NCBI GenBank assembly: GCA_016293915.1
Contig: JAEDCY010000005.1
Span: 1 to 64,000 of the forward strand
Length of the DNA stretch: 64,000 nt
Reading direction: 5' to 3'
DNA from: Treponema sp.
GTDB taxonomy: Bacteria > Spirochaetota > Spirochaetia > Treponematales > Treponemataceae
Part shown: one piece after another, positions 48,671 to 57,991 of the stretch
How the letters are laid out: each line of letters begins with the position of its first letter
Position numbering within the stretch: position 1 is the first letter of the stretch
Translations under genes and position numbers: made by a program
The notes under the pieces: generated by a model
Seen by the model: the letters and a program-made list of their open reading frames with translations, nothing else
Databases searched by the model: none
What the model was told of the DNA's origin: nothing

Positions 48671-49516
48671 ATGAGTGATGTGAGTTTGTTAGTCGCAGAT
48701 GAGTATTTGAAAGAAAATTATTTTCTATCAGATGATTATGAAGGCTCATCAGACGGAAAAACGGAAAAGAAAATCAAATTTATTAAAGTGATTTTCTGTG
48801 TACTATGTTTTGCACTTCTTTGTGAACTTGTGATTTACAAGTACATTATGCCTAGTTTTTCCAGTCCTAAGGTAACTGTTACAGGACAGAAAGAGTATTC
48901 GGCAGAAGAAATCGCAAGACTTTTGCTTCCTATGAACAGTACAAGCTGGTTTGATTTTGATGTTGAACAGGCAGTGACACTTCTTTCTTCTGAGGCTGGA
49001 ATTGATCATGTTTCTGTAGAAAAGAAGTTCCCGGATAAAATTTATGTTAATGTAACAGAACGTGAACCGGTTGCCGTTACTTTTGTAATGGATCATGGCT
49101 GTACAGCGCCAGTTCAGATAGATAAAAACGGAGTCCTTTTTCCTGCAAAGAAGGCTTCTGCAGAAGAGACTCTTCCAATAGTTTCAGGACTTCCTGTTGA
49201 ATATATGTCAAAAGGAATGAGAATTCCTGCAAAATACAGACCTCTCATTGATCAGATTTCAAAAATCAGCGAAATGCCTCAGCATTATTTTGCAAGTATT
49301 TCTGAAATTTGTGTTCTGCCTAAAGATTCTGGTAACTATGAGCTTGCTTTAATTCCGTCACAATCCAAGATAAAAGTTCTTACAGACCGTGCCTTGAATG
49401 AAGACGCGTTAAAGTATATGCTAGTAGTACTTGATGTTGTGAATCAGATTGGTACAGATAACGAGGTTTCTGCAGTTGATTTACGTTATGGTTCTGTTTC
49501 CTACATCACTAGATAA
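48671..49516 (+). CDS. ftsQ: Division protein FtsQ/DivIB
   Basis: 281 residues from the ATG at 48671, 9 nt after AGGTGG; the ATG at 48662 abuts that site. A cytoplasmic N-terminus, one membrane segment (FIKVIFCVLCFALLCELVIY), a POTRA domain (VTVTGQKEYSAEEIARLLLP, VEKKFPDKIYVNVTEREPVA) and the FtsQ beta-domain (VQIDKNGVLFP, LPIVSGLPV) follow. Bridges early and late division proteins. Confidence 0.9.
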   Translation: MSDVSLLVADEYLKENYFLSDDYEGSSDGKTEKKIKFIKVIFCVLCFALLCELVIYKYIMPSFSSPKVTVTGQKEYSAEEIARLLLPMNSTSWFDFDVEQAVTLLSSEAGIDHVSVEKKFPDKIYVNVTEREPVAVTFVMDHGCTAPVQIDKNGVLFPAKKASAEETLPIVSGLPVEYMSKGMRIPAKYRPLIDQISKISEMPQHYFASISEICVLPKDSGNYELALIPSQSKIKVLTDRALNEDALKYMLVVLDVVNQIGTDNEVSAVDLRYGSVSYITR

Positions 49517-49535
49517 TTCAGAGGTTTTTTAGAAA

Positions 49536-50807
49536 ATGGCAGATGGAAAAGTAGTCGGACTTGATATTGGTACAAGTATGATTCGCGTGGCTATCGGAGA
49601 GTTAGATCCTGATACAGGAAATATCCGTATAGCTGGAACCGCATCAAGAAAATCAGCCGGACTGCGTAATGGTGTAATAGTAAATATTGAAGATGCAAAA
49701 AATGCCATTAAAGAGACAATAGATGCTGCTGAGCAGAATGCTGGAACTACTGTGGAATCTGTAATTACGGCAATCGGTGGTTCTCAGATTGAAAGTCAGA
49801 ATTCCCGCGGAACAGTTCCTGTTTCAAGTGCAAATAAATCTACAAAAGAGATTTCTCGTGCAGATGTTGAGCGCGTAATTGAATGCGCTACAGCAATCAA
49901 AGTTCCTGATGACCGCGAAAAGCTTCATGTTATTCCACAGAATTATATTGTTGATGGAATTGGCGGCATTACAGATCCTATTCATCGTATGGGTACCCGC
50001 CTTGAAGCAGAAGTTCATATTGTAACTGCGGCAAAAACAATCATTCAGAATATTCGTTCTTGTATTTCCCGTTCAGATTTTATTCTTGATGGAGTAATGC
50101 TTAAAACTCTGGCTCAGACTCAGTCAGTTTGCCATCAGGATGAAATGGAACTTGGTTCAATTTTGATTGATATGGGAGCTGGAACTACAGACGTTCTGCT
50201 GCTTTTGAAAGGGGCTCCAATCGGAACTTTCTCAATTCCTGTAGGTGGAAATCTTGTTACTAATGATATTTCAGTTGTAGGCGGTATTTCAACTGCTGCT
50301 GCTGAAGAAATAAAGATTAAAAATGGATGCTGCTGGGTAGAAGGAATTACTCCTGATTCTGATCTTGATGTGATTCTTCCTGGCGTTGGTGGACGTGCTC
50401 CAGAAGTAATGAAGCGTTCGCAGCTGGCACAGATTATTCAGGCACGTGTGGAACAGATTTTTACGCTGGTTAAGGCTGCCCTCAGAAAGAATACTGGAGA
50501 TTCTATAAAGGAACTTTCCGGGAATATTATTCTTACTGGTGGTGGTGCAATGATGGACGGCGTAATTGATCTTGCACAGAAGGTTTTCCATACCACCTCT
50601 GTTCGTCTTGGAGTTCCGGAAAGCCTTGGCGGAATAGAAGAAGATTACAGACGTCCTGATTTTGCAACTGTAATCGGACTTGTTCTTGCAAATAAATCTC
50701 TTGCAAGTGGAAAAGACAGAAGCCGAAGGTCAAGAAATCATCCTGTAAGAAAAGAAAAACAGAAGGGTGAGAGCCTTTTGAAAAGGATATTTAAATCATT
50801 GTTTTGA
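49536..50807 (+). CDS. ftsA: Actin-like division protein FtsA
   Basis: 423 residues. VVGLDIGTSMIRVAIGEL (phosphate 1), the 1C domain with RVIECATAIKVPDDREKLHVIPQNYIVDG, LIDMGAGTTDVLLL (phosphate 2) and NIILTGGGAMMDGVIDLAQ (adenosine) are diagnostic. The C-terminus is basic and amphipathic (KGESLLKRIFKSLF), the membrane-targeting helix. Tethers FtsZ to the membrane. Confidence 0.95.
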   Translation: MADGKVVGLDIGTSMIRVAIGELDPDTGNIRIAGTASRKSAGLRNGVIVNIEDAKNAIKETIDAAEQNAGTTVESVITAIGGSQIESQNSRGTVPVSSANKSTKEISRADVERVIECATAIKVPDDREKLHVIPQNYIVDGIGGITDPIHRMGTRLEAEVHIVTAAKTIIQNIRSCISRSDFILDGVMLKTLAQTQSVCHQDEMELGSILIDMGAGTTDVLLLLKGAPIGTFSIPVGGNLVTNDISVVGGISTAAAEEIKIKNGCCWVEGITPDSDLDVILPGVGGRAPEVMKRSQLAQIIQARVEQIFTLVKAALRKNTGDSIKELSGNIILTGGGAMMDGVIDLAQKVFHTTSVRLGVPESLGGIEEDYRRPDFATVIGLVLANKSLASGKDRSRRSRNHPVRKEKQKGESLLKRIFKSLF

Positions 50808-50909
50808 TGGTGTATAATTAAATCATTTATAAGTGAAATAACTTAAAAAGTGTGCGCTTGGGGAAGCGTTTTGGACTACCGCTACCGCGGAGTTTGAGTG
50901 GGAGGAAAT

Positions 50910-52262
50910 ATGGGAAATCTTGGCATTTCAATTGTGGACGATGAAACTGATTACGATTCGGAAGTTTCTGGTGGCAGCCCTACTGTAATTAAGGTAGTTG
51001 GCTGTGGCGGCGGCGGATCTAACGCTGTAAACAGAATGATTTTTCGCGAACTCAGTAATGTTGACTTTATCGTTTTAAATACCGACTTACAGGCTCTCGG
51101 CCGCTCAAAGGCACCGACAAAGCTTGCAATTGGACAGAAGGTTACTAAAGGACTGGGTGCTGGTGGTAAACCTGAAGTTGGTGAGCAGGCTGCAGAAGAA
51201 GATAAAGAACTTATTACAAATGAACTCCGTGGTGCCGACATGGTATTTATTACTGCCGGTATGGGCGGTGGAACAGGTACAGGTTCTGCTCCTGTTGTTG
51301 CGCGAATTGCCAAGGAACTTGGCTGTCTCACAGTTGCCGTTGTTACAACTCCTTTTGAATTTGAAGGTAATGTACGAATGAGACAGGCAAAAGAAGGTCT
51401 TATAAAACTCCATGAACAGGTTGACTCCCTCATTGTTATTCCTAACGAACAGCTTTTCAAAAATATAGATAAAAACCTTACTGTAAAAGAATCCTTCAGA
51501 AAGGCAGACGAAGTTCTCTGTCAGGGTGTTGAAGGTATTTCAAATATCATTACAAATCCTGGTGATGTAAATACTGACTTTGCCGATGTTCGAAATGCAA
51601 TGGCTGGTCAGGGTAATGCAATCTTTGGAATTGGTATTGGTGAAGGTGAAAACCGTGCAACTGATGCTGCTTACAATGCTATTCATAATCCAATGCTTGA
51701 AAACTCAAGAATTGACGGTGCAAAAAATCTTCTTGTAAATATTTGTGCTTCAGAAGAAATAACTTTGAGCGAAGTTGGAGAAATCTGTAAGATTGTTTCT
51801 GCTTCTGCTGATAAAGACTACAATATGTTCTGGGGACAGGTTACCCAGCCTGAACTTGAAGGAAAAATCAGCGTAACTGTAATTGCAACCGGCTTTGAAG
51901 ATTCCGGAAAGATTGCTGTAGAACAAAAAGAAGAAGAGCCTGAAACACCTCCTGAGCCAAAGATTTTGCCGAATGATGTTGTAGGCCGTTCTGAACTTGA
52001 TATGCTTTTACATCCAAGAGCAGGTTCAAACGGAGCTTCGCTTGGTGGAGAATTTGTTGCATCTCATACAGTTTCTAAAGAAGCAGAGTCATCAGAAAAA
52101 AAAGGTTCTCTTGTGGCCGGAATGTTTGAAGAGGATAAGGCTTCTTCAGCAGCAGGAAGTTTTGTACCGCCAGCTGGTTTTGTTCCTGATCAGAATGATT
52201 TAATGAAACCTGCAATATGGAATAAGAGCGAATATAGCAGAACAATTCGCCTGGATGATTAA
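50910..52262 (+). CDS. ftsZ: Tubulin-like division GTPase FtsZ
   Basis: 450 residues from the ATG at 50910, 5 nt after GGGAGG; a GTG at 50898 is within that site. KVVGCGGGGSNAVNRMI, the tubulin motif GMGGGTGTGSAPVVA, TTPFEFEGNVRMRQA and VNTDFADVRNAMAGQGNAIF are intact. A long acidic/Ser-rich linker (about 340-430) leads to a C-terminal LMKPAIWNKSEYSR segment in the place of the usual FtsA-binding peptide. Forms the Z-ring. The 102-nt gap after ftsA may hold an extra promoter; I see only a small CCGC/GCGG hairpin there. Confidence 0.96.
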   Translation: MGNLGISIVDDETDYDSEVSGGSPTVIKVVGCGGGGSNAVNRMIFRELSNVDFIVLNTDLQALGRSKAPTKLAIGQKVTKGLGAGGKPEVGEQAAEEDKELITNELRGADMVFITAGMGGGTGTGSAPVVARIAKELGCLTVAVVTTPFEFEGNVRMRQAKEGLIKLHEQVDSLIVIPNEQLFKNIDKNLTVKESFRKADEVLCQGVEGISNIITNPGDVNTDFADVRNAMAGQGNAIFGIGIGEGENRATDAAYNAIHNPMLENSRIDGAKNLLVNICASEEITLSEVGEICKIVSASADKDYNMFWGQVTQPELEGKISVTVIATGFEDSGKIAVEQKEEEPETPPEPKILPNDVVGRSELDMLLHPRAGSNGASLGGEFVASHTVSKEAESSEKKGSLVAGMFEEDKASSAAGSFVPPAGFVPDQNDLMKPAIWNKSEYSRTIRLDD

Positions 52263-52269
52263 GCAATAA

Positions 52270-53148
52270 ATGACTATAGAGATTTTACTGAATCAGTTTT
52301 ACACGGATTTACTTCTTGTAAAACGTGATTCAGAACAGACTGCAATAACCTATAAAATCTCTGCAGAGGAATTTCTGAACTGGCTTGTTACTGAGCATAT
52401 AAAATTAAAAGATGTTTCCGTTCAGAATTTATTGTATTATATTATAAAAAGAAAGGAAGACGGCTGTTCGGAGCTTACAATAGCAAAAGATATTTCTGGT
52501 CTGAGAGCTTTAGGAGATTATCTTGAGCGAAAGGGAATGTGGAGTGAAAACCCCGCAATGGAGCTTGATAAACCTAAAGCGGCACGTAATCTTCCTAAGG
52601 TGCTTTCTATAGAGCAGATAGATTCTCTTTTGGATAGTATTGATAAAACAAGCCTGAGCGGAAAAAGAGATGATGCTCTTTTTGAATTGGTTTATTCCTG
52701 TGGACTTCGCATTAGCGAGGTTTGCACTTTGAAACTTGCTAATCTGCATCTTGAAGAAAGACTGATTCTTGTGCATGGAAAAGGAGATAAAGAAAGACTG
52801 GTTCCCTTTGGAGATAGGGCTTATGAAAAGCTCCTTATATACCTGCAGGAAGTTAGACCGGAACTTGTAAAAGGACGCATTGTTGCCGAGGTCTTCGTAA
52901 ATTACCGGGGGGAAGCGATTTCTCGTAAGGGAGTTTGGAAGCGTTTTAAAGAGCTGGAAGCCTTGAGCGGAGTTGAGGCAAAGGTTCATACTTTAAGACA
53001 TTCCTTTGCAACTCATTTACTGCAGGGCGGGGCGGATTTACGTTCGGTACAGGAACTGCTTGGACACAGTGATTTGAGTACAACTACGATTTACACTCAT
53101 GTTACTGATAAGCAGTTGGAAGAAGCGCATGAGAAGTATTTCAGATGA
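52270..53148 (+). CDS. Tyrosine recombinase, XerC/XerD type
   Basis: 292 residues, full length for Xer. The N-terminal core-binding domain (LLNQFYTDLLLVKRDSEQTA, ELTIAKDISGLRALGDYL) is followed by the catalytic domain with CGLRISEVCTLK (Arg I), HGKGDKERLVPFG (Lys), HTLRHSFATHLLQGGADLRS (His-x-x-Arg) and LGHSDLSTTTIYTHV (His and Tyr nucleophile). It should resolve chromosome dimers at dif; no dif site was recognised in the window. XerC and XerD cannot be told apart here. Directly after ftsZ with a 7-nt gap. Confidence 0.92.
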   Translation: MTIEILLNQFYTDLLLVKRDSEQTAITYKISAEEFLNWLVTEHIKLKDVSVQNLLYYIIKRKEDGCSELTIAKDISGLRALGDYLERKGMWSENPAMELDKPKAARNLPKVLSIEQIDSLLDSIDKTSLSGKRDDALFELVYSCGLRISEVCTLKLANLHLEERLILVHGKGDKERLVPFGDRAYEKLLIYLQEVRPELVKGRIVAEVFVNYRGEAISRKGVWKRFKELEALSGVEAKVHTLRHSFATHLLQGGADLRSVQELLGHSDLSTTTIYTHVTDKQLEEAHEKYFR

Positions 53149-53149
53149 T

Positions 53150-53187
53150 AGCTAAAAGCTAATAGCTAATAGCTTTTAGCTTTTAGC
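53150..53187. terminator. Palindromic hairpin after the recombinase gene
   Basis: AGCTAAAAGCTA (53150-53161) pairs with TAGCTTTTAGCT (53170-53181). It is built of repeated AGCTAA/TTAGCT units and starts 1 nt after the stop codon. No long T-tract, so it may be a weak terminator or an RNA-stabilising hairpin. Confidence 0.6.
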
Positions 53188-53211
53188 ACTTTATAAAAGG
53201 GGAACAGAAAA

Positions 53212-53931
53212 ATGAAGAAAATTATTCCTTTTATTTTATTAACAGTAGTCTCATTGACCTCATGTAAAGTATCAAATAAGCAGATAATCCGTCAGCAGCA
53301 TCTGGAAGAAGGTGTTGAAAGTCCTACAACTGTAGAAGAATTAAAAGTTGCAATTGAAAAATACCAGAAAAGAGTTGCAGATATTCAGCTGGCTCAGAGT
53401 CAGATTGGAATCTGGTATAAAATTCTTGGAACCCGTTATCTTGATCAGAAAATGTACGGTGAGGCCTTGAAGTGTTTTCAGGAAGCTTTGCAATATTATC
53501 CGAATAATCAGAATCTTTATTATTATGTAGGTGTATGTGCAGGCTATATGTCTCATGCTGCAATGGATTTTGGTGGCAGCGGAAGTACTGAAGTAAAATA
53601 TAATTATCTTAAGCTTGCAGAAGAAGCCTATCTTCGTGCAATTGAAATTGAAGACCGCTATGTTCGTGCCCTCTACGGCCTTGGCGTTCTTTATGTATTT
53701 GAACTTGATGAGCCGGCAAAGGCAATTCCACACCTTGAAAAAGCTCTCACAATAGATACTAAAAACATTGATGCTATGTTTGTTTTAGCACGGGCATATT
53801 ATTCAAATTATGAATTTGACAAATCTGCTCAAATGTATGATAAAATAATAAACACCACAAAATCCGACGAGAAAAAAGCAACCGCAGAGGAGAACAAGAA
53901 AACAGTTTTAGATGCAGCATATAGTAACTGA
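53212..53931 (+). CDS. TPR-repeat lipoprotein
   Basis: 239 residues. KKIIPFILLTVVSLTSC is a lipoprotein signal with lipobox LTSC, so the mature protein should be lipid-anchored. Three or more tetratricopeptide units follow: WYKILGTRYLDQKMYGEALK, AEEAYLRAIEIEDRYVRALY, IPHLEKALTIDTKNIDAMFV, ARAYYSNYEFDKSAQMYDKI. It would be a periplasmic scaffold or adaptor; no partner is indicated beyond the division genes beside it. Overlaps dprA by 20 bp. Confidence 0.88.
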   Translation: MKKIIPFILLTVVSLTSCKVSNKQIIRQQHLEEGVESPTTVEELKVAIEKYQKRVADIQLAQSQIGIWYKILGTRYLDQKMYGEALKCFQEALQYYPNNQNLYYYVGVCAGYMSHAAMDFGGSGSTEVKYNYLKLAEEAYLRAIEIEDRYVRALYGLGVLYVFELDEPAKAIPHLEKALTIDTKNIDAMFVLARAYYSNYEFDKSAQMYDKIINTTKSDEKKATAEENKKTVLDAAYSN

Positions 53932-54961
53932 AGAAACTGATGAAACTCTGCTTTTAACCCTTTCTGTAGCAAGAATTCCATTTTTGGACTTCAATCAGAA
54001 AAAAAAATTGCTAAAAAATCTTGACAGTCCGCAATCCCTTGTATTACAGTCTATAGAAGACATTTATAAATTATTGCAATGTCAGAAGGTCAGTAAACCT
54101 TACTGGAATGGTGCAGATAATCTTCGAATGGCAAAGGCTGAAGTTTATCAATGTAAAAGACTTGGAATAAAGCTTCTTTTATATGATGATCCGCTCTATC
54201 CTGAGGCGTTGAGACAGATTGCAGATCCGCCTTTTCTTTTGTTTGTACGGGGAAACGAAAATCTGCTAGGAGGGCCGAATGTTTCTGTTGTAGGAACCAG
54301 GCGCCTTAGTACTGCCGGTCGAGAGGCTGCAAAGTCTTTTGCTTATGATGCGGCTGTGGATGGCTGTAATGTTGTAAGCGGACTGGCTTATGGTGCTGAT
54401 GCCTGTGCACATCAGGGAGCTCTGGATGCCTTTTATGACAATCCTGAGGGAGGTGAATCTGGCCGGACAATTGCAGTTTTGCCTTGTGCAATAGATGAGG
54501 TTGTGCCTTATACGAACAAGAGACTGGCGGCGCAGATTTTGCAAAGCGGCGGCTGCCTTGTAAGCGAGTATGCTCCTGGAACTCCGACTCAGAAGCGAAA
54601 TTTTGTTGCACGAAACCGCATTGTTGCCGGTATGTCTGAGGCCACTGTTGTGATTGAAGCACCAAATGGAAGCGGGGCTTTAATAACGGCTGATTTTGCA
54701 CTGGAAGAAGGACGGGATGTTTTTTTTCATGAAGTGGCTTTTGGAGATGCTGCAGAAAGCATTTCGCAGACCGTAAAAAACGGGTTGGAAAAAGATTTTG
54801 CAGCGGGCAGGGTGTCTAAGTATAAATTGGAAAATTGTCCGGAACGCTTTTTGAAAGCAGGAGCTCCGGTGATTAAAGATTATAAAGATTTTTGCGTGGC
54901 TCTGACTGAAATGCCGGGGATGCGCAGTACAGGTCCCGAACAAGGGGAACTGTTTACATAA
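53912..54961 (+). CDS. dprA: DNA-processing protein DprA
   Basis: 349 residues. The Rossmann-type DprA domain begins at about residue 80 (LLLYDDPLYPEALRQIADPP), with SVVGTRRLSTAGREAAKSFA, VVSGLAYGADACAHQGAL, PTQKRNFVARNRIVAGMSEA and VIEAPNGSGALITADFALEE. It protects incoming single-stranded DNA and loads RecA in transformable species; no other competence gene is in the window. Lies between a division cluster and topA, an order I recall from T. pallidum. Confidence 0.93.
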   Translation: MQHIVTEETDETLLLTLSVARIPFLDFNQKKKLLKNLDSPQSLVLQSIEDIYKLLQCQKVSKPYWNGADNLRMAKAEVYQCKRLGIKLLLYDDPLYPEALRQIADPPFLLFVRGNENLLGGPNVSVVGTRRLSTAGREAAKSFAYDAAVDGCNVVSGLAYGADACAHQGALDAFYDNPEGGESGRTIAVLPCAIDEVVPYTNKRLAAQILQSGGCLVSEYAPGTPTQKRNFVARNRIVAGMSEATVVIEAPNGSGALITADFALEEGRDVFFHEVAFGDAAESISQTVKNGLEKDFAAGRVSKYKLENCPERFLKAGAPVIKDYKDFCVALTEMPGMRSTGPEQGELFT

Positions 54962-54989
54962 ATTAAGACTTTTTGGAAAGGATTTTGAA

Positions 54990-57110
54990 ATGGCTAAGAA
55001 GACAAAAACTCCGCAGACTCTTGTTATCGTAGAGTCTCCGACAAAGGCACACACAATTGAGAAGTATCTGGGGCCAGGTTATGTGGTTCGAGCTTCGGTT
55101 GGACACCTTATAGACCTGCCTAAGTCGCGCATGGCAATCGATATTGAAAACGGATTCCAGCCAGAATACATTACGGTTCGCGGAAAGGCAAAGTTGCTTA
55201 AAGAACTCCAGAAGGAAGCAAAAAAATCAGAAGCTGTCCTTCTTGCATCCGATAACGACCGCGAAGGAGAGGCAATTGCTTGGCACTTAAACCGTGCCCT
55301 GCGCGACAAAACTGATGCAAAAATCAGCCGTATCGTATTTAACGAAATTACTCCGACTGCAATTACTGAGGCTGTAAAGCATCCTGGCGAAATAGTTGAG
55401 TCGAAGGTAAATGCCCAGAAGGCACGACGTGTTCTCGACCGTCTTGTAGGTTATAACTTGAGTCCGCTACTTTGGGTAAAGGTAAAGAACGGTCTTTCTG
55501 CAGGTCGTGTTCAGTCTGTAGCCTTGCGCCTTATCTGTGAGCGCGAAAAAGAAGTAGAAGACTTTTTGCCGGAAGAATACTGGTCTCTTGATGCAGACTT
55601 CATTAAGGGTAAATCAAATTTTACTGCCCAGCTTGTAAAATATAAGGGCGAGGCTCCAGAGCTTAAGTCTGAAGATGCTGTAAAGGACATCATCGAAAAA
55701 ATCAAGAATTCCGAGAGTAAGGTTTCTTCAATCAAAAAAACTGAAAAAACAGTTCGACCAAAACCACCTTTTACAACTTCAAAATTGCAGCAGGCTGCGG
55801 CTAACCGTCTTGGCTTTACTTCTCGCAAAACTATGCAGATTGCACAGCAGCTTTATGAAGGTATTCAGATTGGCGAAAATCATGTGGGTCTTATTACTTA
55901 CATGCGTACCGACTCTGTCCGTATTTCAGAAACAGCTCTTACTGATGTTCGTGACTGGCTTTCAAAAAATCATCCTGCAGAATTGCCGGCTGAGCCTATT
56001 CATTATGCTGTTGGAAAATCTGCTCAAGATGCCCATGAAGGTATTCGCCCTACATATACAAATTATACACCAGAGAGTGTAAAGGAATATCTTTCGCATG
56101 ATCAGTTCCGTCTTTACTCAATTATCTGGGAGCGCTTTGTGTCTAGCCAGATGAACAATGCAAAGATGGTAACTACATCTGTTGAGATTGTAGCAGGCGA
56201 TGCTTTGTTCCGTGTAGCTGCAAGTAAGATTTCTGAAAAGGGATTTTATCAGGTAATCAAGCTTCTTTCTTCAAAAGAAGAAAAATCTTCGAGCCTGCCG
56301 GCTATGAAAGAGGGTGAAGTTCTTACAGTAAATAACTTCCATCCAGAGCAGCACTTTACCCAGGGACCTGCCCGCTATACAGATGCTTCGATTGTCCGCA
56401 TGCTGGAAGAAAAGGGAATTGGTCGTCCTTCAACTTATGCTACAATCATTTCTGTTTTGCTGGACCGCTACTATGTAACAAGAAGCAACAAGCAACTGGT
56501 TCCAACTCAGCTTGGTAAGATGATTAATAAGATTCTTGTTGAATCTTTCCCTGCTGTTATTAACGAAGAGTTTACTGCCAAGGTTGAAAACGAGCTCGAC
56601 CAGGTAGAAGAGGATAAGTTAGTTTGGAATAACATTATTTCTGATTTCTATGTTCCATTTAAGCAGACTGTAGATAACGTAATGGAGCATCAGGAAAGTA
56701 TCAAGGGCTTCCTTGATGAGCAGACTGACAAGGTTTGTGAGCTTTGTGGAAAGCCTATGGTAAAGAAGCTTGGCCGCTTTGGCTTCTTCCTTGCATGTTC
56801 AGGTTTCCCGGAGTGTCATAATACTAAGTCTATTCCTTTGGCTAAGTGTCCTGTATGCGGCGATGGTGAAATTGTTGAGCGCAAAACTAAGGGCCGCGGT
56901 AAAGCTTTCTATGGATGTACAAATTATCCAACCTGTACCTTTATCAGCCACTTTAAGCCGATTGATCAGTACTGTCCAAAGTGCGGCTGGTTCCTTGTTG
57001 AAAAGTTTGATAAGAAGAACGGGGCTTACAAATCTTGCATCAATCCGGATTGTGATTACTTACACACTAGCGGTGAAGAGACTGCTGTAATGCCGGAAGG
57101 TGATGAGTAA
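54990..57110 (+). CDS. topA: DNA topoisomerase I
   Basis: 706 residues. TOPRIM at the N-terminus (VIVESPTKAHTIEKYLGPGY, LASDNDREGEAIAWHL), NAQKARRVLDRLVGYNLSPL, and the active-site Tyr in VGLITYMRTDSVRIS. Three zinc-ribbon modules close the protein (CELCGKPMVKKLGRFGFFLA then C; CPVCGDGEIVERKTKGRGK; YCPKCGWFLVEKFDKKNG). It relaxes negative supercoils. The N-terminal start has GGAAAGGA upstream. No unusual feature. Confidence 0.96.
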   Translation: MAKKTKTPQTLVIVESPTKAHTIEKYLGPGYVVRASVGHLIDLPKSRMAIDIENGFQPEYITVRGKAKLLKELQKEAKKSEAVLLASDNDREGEAIAWHLNRALRDKTDAKISRIVFNEITPTAITEAVKHPGEIVESKVNAQKARRVLDRLVGYNLSPLLWVKVKNGLSAGRVQSVALRLICEREKEVEDFLPEEYWSLDADFIKGKSNFTAQLVKYKGEAPELKSEDAVKDIIEKIKNSESKVSSIKKTEKTVRPKPPFTTSKLQQAAANRLGFTSRKTMQIAQQLYEGIQIGENHVGLITYMRTDSVRISETALTDVRDWLSKNHPAELPAEPIHYAVGKSAQDAHEGIRPTYTNYTPESVKEYLSHDQFRLYSIIWERFVSSQMNNAKMVTTSVEIVAGDALFRVAASKISEKGFYQVIKLLSSKEEKSSSLPAMKEGEVLTVNNFHPEQHFTQGPARYTDASIVRMLEEKGIGRPSTYATIISVLLDRYYVTRSNKQLVPTQLGKMINKILVESFPAVINEEFTAKVENELDQVEEDKLVWNNIISDFYVPFKQTVDNVMEHQESIKGFLDEQTDKVCELCGKPMVKKLGRFGFFLACSGFPECHNTKSIPLAKCPVCGDGEIVERKTKGRGKAFYGCTNYPTCTFISHFKPIDQYCPKCGWFLVEKFDKKNGAYKSCINPDCDYLHTSGEETAVMPEGDE

Positions 57111-57119
57111 GCCTTGTAG

Positions 57120-57539
57120 ATGTTAGCAGAAGAATATCAAAAACTGAAGCAACTCAAAATAGAATGCCTTGAATATGCCGAGAAGAATTTTAGAGGAAAC
57201 TCTTATAAGAACAAATCTTCTGGGCATATTATAGATGTCTCAAAGAAAGGTCTGAATGAATGGTTTTCTAAATCAAAAACTGTTGAACAGATTCTTGAAA
57301 ATTCAGAGTATTCTCATTCATCTGAAAATACAAAGAATCTTGAATTGAATGCGCCATCTTATGAATATTATAACTATCCGATTGTGATTAATAATGTAAG
57401 TTTTATTGCTATTGTAACAGTCAGAGTCATAAAAGATGGAAACGATGACAGATTCATTTATTATCATCATTATCTTGATAATATTTATATAAAAAAAGAG
57501 CCACCCTCAAGTATACCTCGCAACCCTGAGACAGAGTAA
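57120..57539 (+). CDS. Small protein resembling BECR-type (Barnase/EndoU/ColicinE5-RelE) nuclease domains
   Basis: 139 residues, 9 nt after topA. A basic N-terminal half with SSGHIIDVSKKGLNEWFSKS is followed by strands YNYPIVINNVSFIAIVTVRV and DRFIYYHHYLDNIYIKKEPP. The order GxxIxxSxKGxxE, then a strand pair, then a conserved YYHH recalls phage and polymorphic-toxin nuclease domains of the BECR superfamily, but I cannot confirm this. No signal peptide. The XRE gene at 57660 is convergent, not in operon with it, so an antitoxin is not evident. Treat function as unknown. Confidence 0.5.
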   Translation: MLAEEYQKLKQLKIECLEYAEKNFRGNSYKNKSSGHIIDVSKKGLNEWFSKSKTVEQILENSEYSHSSENTKNLELNAPSYEYYNYPIVINNVSFIAIVTVRVIKDGNDDRFIYYHHYLDNIYIKKEPPSSIPRNPETE

Positions 57540-57659
57540 CGAACTTTTATTGGGTGGTCTGAGATTAGTGTAACATAAAACTAAGTATTGTCAAACATAT
57601 TTTTTGTATTTCTGGATCAATGCTGACAAGTTTTCAGTGATTAGGCCTATAATTGTTGA

Positions 57660-57980
57660 TTAGTGTCTTTTCATTTCTTCCAGTAAAGCGATTACAGATT
57701 TTTGGTCGTTTTCGGAAAGTTTTGTAAAGATTGAAAGAAATTTACCAGCCATATCTGATTTTTGAAATTCAGCTTTATTTTTTCTACCTTCTACAAGTTC
57801 TTCTACAGTTGTATTTAATACTTTTGCGATTTTTACTGCTGAATCGATATTAGGCAATGCATCATGATTATTTATATAATTTCTTAATGTGTTTACGCTG
57901 ATTCCTGTTTTATCAGATAGTTCCTTTAGCTTTATATCCTGAAAATCCATTTCTTCGCGTAAATTTTCTTTAAATCCCAT
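57660..57980 (-). CDS. XRE-family helix-turn-helix regulator, paralogue of the 1452 gene
   Basis: 106 residues from the ATG at 57980 (MGFKENLREEMDFQDIKLKE); the upstream extension to 58070 crosses operator-like palindromes. The helix-turn-helix is LKELSDKTGISVNTLRNYIN with SAVKIAKVLNTTVEELVEG after it; the tail (LSENDQKSVIALLEEMKRH) matches that of the 1452-1790 protein. It is divergent from a gutted acyltransferase gene, just as its paralogue is divergent from the glycan operon. Likely repressor of itself and of the divergent surface-modification gene. Confidence 0.88.
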   Translation of the reverse strand: MGFKENLREEMDFQDIKLKELSDKTGISVNTLRNYINNHDALPNIDSAVKIAKVLNTTVEELVEGRKNKAEFQKSDMAGKFLSIFTKLSENDQKSVIALLEEMKRH

Positions 57981-57991
57981 ATTATTAGAAT

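Noticed and set aside
57120..57980. Toxin-antitoxin pair formed by the possible nuclease and the XRE gene
   Set aside because: The genes are convergent with a 120-bp gap, and the XRE operators lie on the far side beside the acyltransferase remnant.
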